Shown here: piece after piece, positions 14,398-17,351 of the stretch
Position numbering within the stretch: the stretch's first letter is position 1
Layout of the letters: every line of letters starts with the position of its first letter
Assembly: GCA_036752825.1 (NCBI GenBank)
Contig: DAIORV010000044.1
Location: forward strand, 1-17,351
Reading direction: 5' to 3'
Length of the DNA stretch: 17,351 nucleotides
Source: UBA5177 sp002413265
Lineage (GTDB): Bacteria > Chloroflexota > UBA5177
Translations under genes and position numbers: made by a program
The notes under the pieces: generated by a model
The model's database searches: none
What the model was told of the DNA's origin: nothing
What the model saw: only the letters and a program-made list of their open reading frames with translations

Positions 14398-16089
14398 CTA
14401 CTTTAGATGCACAGTGGTCAGGACGACTTCCCAGTCCGGGTAGTCGTACGGAGCTGGCGTCGCGTAGGGGTTCGAGGGTGTCGGCCAAGAGGTGAGCTTC
14501 GAGGTGTCGTACTGATACCAGCTGACCCCTTCCAGCACGGGAATGACCGGCAGCTGCGTGAGCATCACTTTTTGAATCTGGTTGATGATGGAATGCTGCA
14601 TCGCCGCGCTTGTCGTGTTGTCGTACCGCTTGAAGAGACTGTCGACGGCCCCGGAGCGGAAGCGCTCGAAATTGCTCGCAGCGGTCTGACCGATGGCAGC
14701 CGTGTTGGCACTCGCCAGTATCTGGCGGAACTGGTAGTAGGGAGTCGGGCCACCGGTCGGTGAGTCGTACGCAAGCTGGAAATGACCGGTTTGCTCGCGC
14801 GCCGTGTGGTCGTTACCCGACAGCTTCGCCTGGGTTACCTGTATCCCTATCTGCTTAAGCGTGGACGAAATGAGGTTACACTCCGCCACCCAGTCGGTGA
14901 AGCCACCGACGTTGACGATGGTCAGGCTCAGCTTCCGGCCCGACTTGTCTTTGAAGATGCCGTCCGATCCGCGCTTGAAACCGGCTTTTTGCAGGAGCGA
15001 GATGGCCTTGCTCGGGCTGTAGCCGTAGTTGTATTTGCTTGCCACGGACGAGTCGTACCAGCTCTTCCAGTTCGGCAAAATGATCCCTGTCTGGTTTGCG
15101 GGCGGAAGGTAACCGTAGACGCCAAGCGTCGAAACTTTCTTACGATCCAGCCCGAGTGAGATGGCTTTTCGGACGGCCAGAATGTTCGTTGGCCATTGCG
15201 TGAGGTTGGGGTAGAGGTTGACGTTGTAGGTGGCCGGCGGATACCACGTGTGACGGGTGGGATTGCCCTTCAGGTAGTACGACTGCACGTTTGGTATGTA
15301 CTGGCCGCCCCACTGGGCGAGACCAGAGGCCAAGTACTGGTTGCCGGGCTGATTGTCCAGGAAAGCTGGGTAACGGACCTCCGACACGTACGGCTTACCC
15401 TTCTGCCAGTACTTCGGATTGCGCTTGTACGTAATGTTCTGAGGCGAGCAACTCCCGAGCGTGAAAGGCCCCGTTCCGACCGGGCTCTTGTTCGTGTTGG
15501 TAACCGGGTTCGAGATTTTGGACCAGATGTGCTGGGGCAGGATGAACGTTTGGTCGGCCACGTAGTAGAAGAAACTAACTGACGGGGCCTTGAACTTCAG
15601 CACCACCTTGTTACCCTGCTGCGTGACGCTCTTGAGAACCGTCCAGATGGCGTTGAGATCAATGCCACTGAATTTCTTCATCAGGTTGAAGGTGTAGACC
15701 ACATCAGCCGCCGAGAAGGCCTTGCCGTCTGACCATTTCACGTTATTTCGAATGGTGAACGTCAGCGTTTTGTTGCCGTTGCTCCAGGCATAGGCGGTTG
15801 CCAGCCATGGCTTGGTAGAGCTATTGAGTGCATTGACGTAGTAGAGCGGCTCGTAAAAGATGCCGGCAGACCAGCCCGCGGTCGAGCTGCTGTACGGGTT
15901 GAAACCGCAAGTCCAGAGGCTGCCGCTGACGTTGTCGATCACCAGCGTCCCGCCTACCTTTACTTGCGGTGCGGAGCGCTGCTGAGAAGCGAACGAGGTC
16001 GGGCTCCCCAGCAAGACAAGCGTCAGAGTGACGGCCACCAGGGCCCGGCCCGCTGGACCTATGCGTGAGACGCGATCGAGTCGAGACAT
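14398..16089 (-). CDS. ABC transporter substrate-binding protein, family 5 (SBP_bac_5)
   Basis: A 563-residue extracytoplasmic binding protein and first gene of the importer operon. Residues 1-34 form a Sec signal peptide (Arg-rich start, hydrophobic ALVAVTLTLVLLG) with a likely cut in TSFA-SQQ. There is no lipobox cysteine. Mature features of cluster-C/family-5 proteins are 'GGTLVIDN' at the start, 'IFYEPLYYV', 'WLATAYAWSNGNKTLTFTIRNNVKWSDGKAFSAADVVYTFNLMK', 'KSPVGTGPFTL', 'AVRKAISLGLDRKKV' and 'PVIPVLEGVSWYQYD'. The family binds peptides, nickel or oligosaccharides, and the nearby sugar genes favour a glycoside. The start is ATG 16089 with GGAGGGA just upstream; a TTG four codons earlier lies in the ribosome-binding site. 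Confidence 0.93.
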   Translation of the reverse strand: MSRLDRVSRIGPAGRALVAVTLTLVLLGSPTSFASQQRSAPQVKVGGTLVIDNVSGSLWTCGFNPYSSSTAGWSAGIFYEPLYYVNALNSSTKPWLATAYAWSNGNKTLTFTIRNNVKWSDGKAFSAADVVYTFNLMKKFSGIDLNAIWTVLKSVTQQGNKVVLKFKAPSVSFFYYVADQTFILPQHIWSKISNPVTNTNKSPVGTGPFTLGSCSPQNITYKRNPKYWQKGKPYVSEVRYPAFLDNQPGNQYLASGLAQWGGQYIPNVQSYYLKGNPTRHTWYPPATYNVNLYPNLTQWPTNILAVRKAISLGLDRKKVSTLGVYGYLPPANQTGIILPNWKSWYDSSVASKYNYGYSPSKAISLLQKAGFKRGSDGIFKDKSGRKLSLTIVNVGGFTDWVAECNLISSTLKQIGIQVTQAKLSGNDHTAREQTGHFQLAYDSPTGGPTPYYQFRQILASANTAAIGQTAASNFERFRSGAVDSLFKRYDNTTSAAMQHSIINQIQKVMLTQLPVIPVLEGVSWYQYDTSKLTSWPTPSNPYATPAPYDYPDWEVVLTTVHLK

Positions 16090-16195
16090 GCTTCCCTCCA
16101 AGCAATAATCAAATCTCCATTACCGCGGAATGCATAACCCGGTACCCGCTGCTGCCTCCTTCCACCCCCGGTCTCTATCCCAAATTGATGCACTC

Positions 16196-16224
16196 TTTAT
16201 AGCACCTAGTAGAAGACCGGTGAC
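16196..16224 (-). promoter_or_regulatory. Candidate promoter of the ABC importer operon
   Basis: On the minus strand an extended -10 element TGCTATAAA (16196-16204) lies about 105 bp before the binding-protein start. The -35 at a 17-bp spacing is poor (GTCACC), as is common with extended -10 promoters. The leader would be about 100 nt. Confidence 0.4.
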
Positions 16225-16258
16225 GTGGTTCGTTCCGGGCACCCTGGCTCAAACCGGC

Positions 16259-17029
16259 CTATTCATCGGAGGCCACGAGGCGTGGACCGCCAGACTGGTC
16301 CATGCCCAGTGCCTCCCATTGCGCCATGTCGTGCCCAAAGATGAGCTTCGCCTTCTCGTCGGCCGCGACCTCTCGAAGGCGAGTCAGGCTGGCCCTGGCA
16401 CGCCGAACATCTGCGGTCGCGCCGAGGTCTTGGCTTATCCAGTGCTCCTGCGTGCAGACGGCATCCCAGGTGAACAGCCATGGCCGCGCATTTTCAAAGC
16501 GGACGAGCATCGACTGGTGGCCAGGCGTGTGCCCGGGCGTGAACATCATGTCCACTCCCGGCACCGGGCTCCAATCTCCTTCCACGCTTTGAAACTGCAG
16601 GCCCGGCGCATCCCAGACCGGCAGGTAGTTGTCCGTGGCTGCGGCCTCGAGCTCTTCTTGCTGCACCGCGACAGTCACCCCCACGAAGAGAGGATTTCCA
16701 CCGGCGTGATCGAAATGAAGATGAGTATTGATGACCAGGTCGAGATCGGCCGGCTGCAGACCCAGCTGGTGCAGCTGTCGATCTGCGCGATTCTCGACCG
16801 ACATGACTGGCCGTATCCAGGCTGGATCCATGCCGTAAACCCGCTGCAGCCCAAGCTCGTCACCCGCTCCGGCTTCCGGCATTCCGGTATCGACCAGCAG
16901 CCTCGTCCGCCGCTGCTCGATCAAGACCTGCATACAAGGAAGGGAGACCCGCCGATGAGAGTCGTCGCCCGGACGAATGACTGCTCGATCGACGTCGATC
17001 CTCCCGCCGTTGAGCAGGAAGAGTTTCAC
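16259..17029 (-). CDS. Metallo-beta-lactamase-fold hydrolase, AHL-lactonase-like
   Basis: A 256-residue MBL-fold protein. The dinuclear metal site is complete: His103, His105, Asp107 and His108 in THLHFDHAGG, His167 in TPGHTPGH, Asp189 in TWDAV and His233 in FGHD. Length and the spacing of every ligand closely match AiiA-type N-acyl-homoserine lactonases, as do 'GLQPADLDLVINTHLHFDHAGGN' and 'HTPGHQSMLV'. However, Cys192 stands where AiiA has its catalytic Tyr194, so lactone specificity is not assured. Other lactones or esters are possible substrates. The start is GTG 17029, overlapping the TGA of the preceding gene (GTGA). The importer operon follows after about 170 bp with its own putative promoter. 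Confidence 0.88.
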   Translation of the reverse strand: MKLFLLNGGRIDVDRAVIRPGDDSHRRVSLPCMQVLIEQRRTRLLVDTGMPEAGAGDELGLQRVYGMDPAWIRPVMSVENRADRQLHQLGLQPADLDLVINTHLHFDHAGGNPLFVGVTVAVQQEELEAAATDNYLPVWDAPGLQFQSVEGDWSPVPGVDMMFTPGHTPGHQSMLVRFENARPWLFTWDAVCTQEHWISQDLGATADVRRARASLTRLREVAADEKAKLIFGHDMAQWEALGMDQSGGPRLVASDE

Positions 17030-17343
17030 GTCTCCGGGTCCTCGTCATCGTCTCCCTCGAGCCGTTCCAGGCGTCCCTCGAGGCGGGCCACCGAGGCCCA
17101 CAGCGTCTCCACCGAGGCAACAAGGTGAGCGAGCACACGAAGAAGCTCGGCCACGGCGGGACGGGCATCTTCCCACTCCATCTCCGAGAGCCGTCGCACT
17201 TGCTGCAGCAGATAGTCGCGATCGGCGGGAGCGCCCTCCGCCTGCCGGATGGTTGCCTGACGGAGCAAGCCGTCGATTTCGGCTTCGTTAAACACGCGGC
17301 GAAGCTCGGCCAGAACCTCGTCAAGGGAGCGATTCGGTTCCAC
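17026..17343 (-). CDS. Small helical/coiled-coil protein of unknown function
   Basis: A 105-residue acidic, probably all-helical protein. Residues 5-30 and 42-72 are amphipathic. Residues 70-96 (LAHLVASVETLWASVARLEGRLERLEG) have heptad-like spacing of Leu/Val typical of a short coiled coil, and the tail DDDEDPET is strongly acidic. I recognise no family. GTG 17343 is the first start in the window, but the frame is open to the window edge, so the true N-terminus may lie outside. Its stop overlaps the lactonase-like start by four bases, so the two are translated together and may cooperate. Confidence 0.6.
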   Translation of the reverse strand: MEPNRSLDEVLAELRRVFNEAEIDGLLRQATIRQAEGAPADRDYLLQQVRRLSEMEWEDARPAVAELLRVLAHLVASVETLWASVARLEGRLERLEGDDDEDPET

Positions 17344-17351
17344 GCGGCATC

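Noticed and set aside
16130..17128. Plus-strand open frame of 332 codons over the lactonase-like gene
   Set aside because: It is the shadow of the minus-strand MBL-fold gene, whose seven metal ligands are all present. The plus product has no recognisable domain.

Overview
This is a GC-rich bacterial window (about 60% by eye) with 17 confident protein genes, one small membrane ORF outside the usual length cut-offs, and no tRNA, rRNA, CRISPR array or recognisable transposase. Several traits suggest a free-living, probably soil, GC-rich bacterium. These are a CxxC-x17-CxxC zinc-ribbon protein, a short DksA/TraR-type protein, an oligopeptide-type ABC importer beside sugar enzymes, DinB/VOC/PaaI 'housekeeping accessory' genes and frequent GTG starts with clear Shine-Dalgarno sequences. 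Chloroflexota or Dormibacterota are my best guess and Actinomycetota are possible. This is inference; no marker gene is present.

Layout. 1-1.8 kb (+): a VOC (glyoxalase-fold) protein, a HAD phosphatase and a DUSP23-like dual-specificity phosphatase, all codirectional. 1.79-3.15 kb (-): a DksA/TraR zinc-finger protein, a 47-residue hydrophobic microprotein with a hairpin in its leader, and a two-zinc-ribbon protein with its own sigma70-type promoter and an intrinsic terminator. 3.3-5.8 kb: an SDR-fold protein lacking the catalytic Tyr (+), an alpha/beta hydrolase (-) and a PaaI-type hotdog thioesterase (+). 5.8-7.5 kb (-): a glutathionyl-hydroquinone-reductase-like GST followed by a DinB/DUF664 protein whose 3' end lies in a 78-bp tandem duplication. 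7.7-10.0 kb (+): a PfkB-family sugar kinase overlapping (ATGA) a GH4 family glycosidase. 10.03-10.36 kb: a gene-free stretch with a hairpin and a 30-bp near-perfect inverted repeat spanning 218 bp. 10.36-16.1 kb (-): a complete oligopeptide/oligosaccharide-type ABC importer in the order substrate-binding protein, permease, permease, ATPase, ATPase, with a perfect 12-bp hairpin after the binding-protein gene. 16.26-17.34 kb (-): an AHL-lactonase-like metallo-beta-lactamase-fold protein translationally coupled to a small helical protein at the window edge.

How the genes may work together. The clearest functional unit is the convergent pair of sugar genes (PfkB kinase + GH4 glycosidase) and ABC importer. 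GH4 enzymes of the phospho-glycosidase type normally receive substrates from a PTS. None is visible here, so an ABC-imported glycoside phosphorylated inside the cell by the PfkB protein is a testable idea. The remaining genes look like single-function accessory genes. I see no defence island, phage or secretion system. The observations most worth checking are the inverted-repeat element, the tandem duplication that includes a gene tail, the microprotein, the altered active sites of the SDR and lactonase-like proteins, and the matched four-cysteine motifs in both transporter ATPases.
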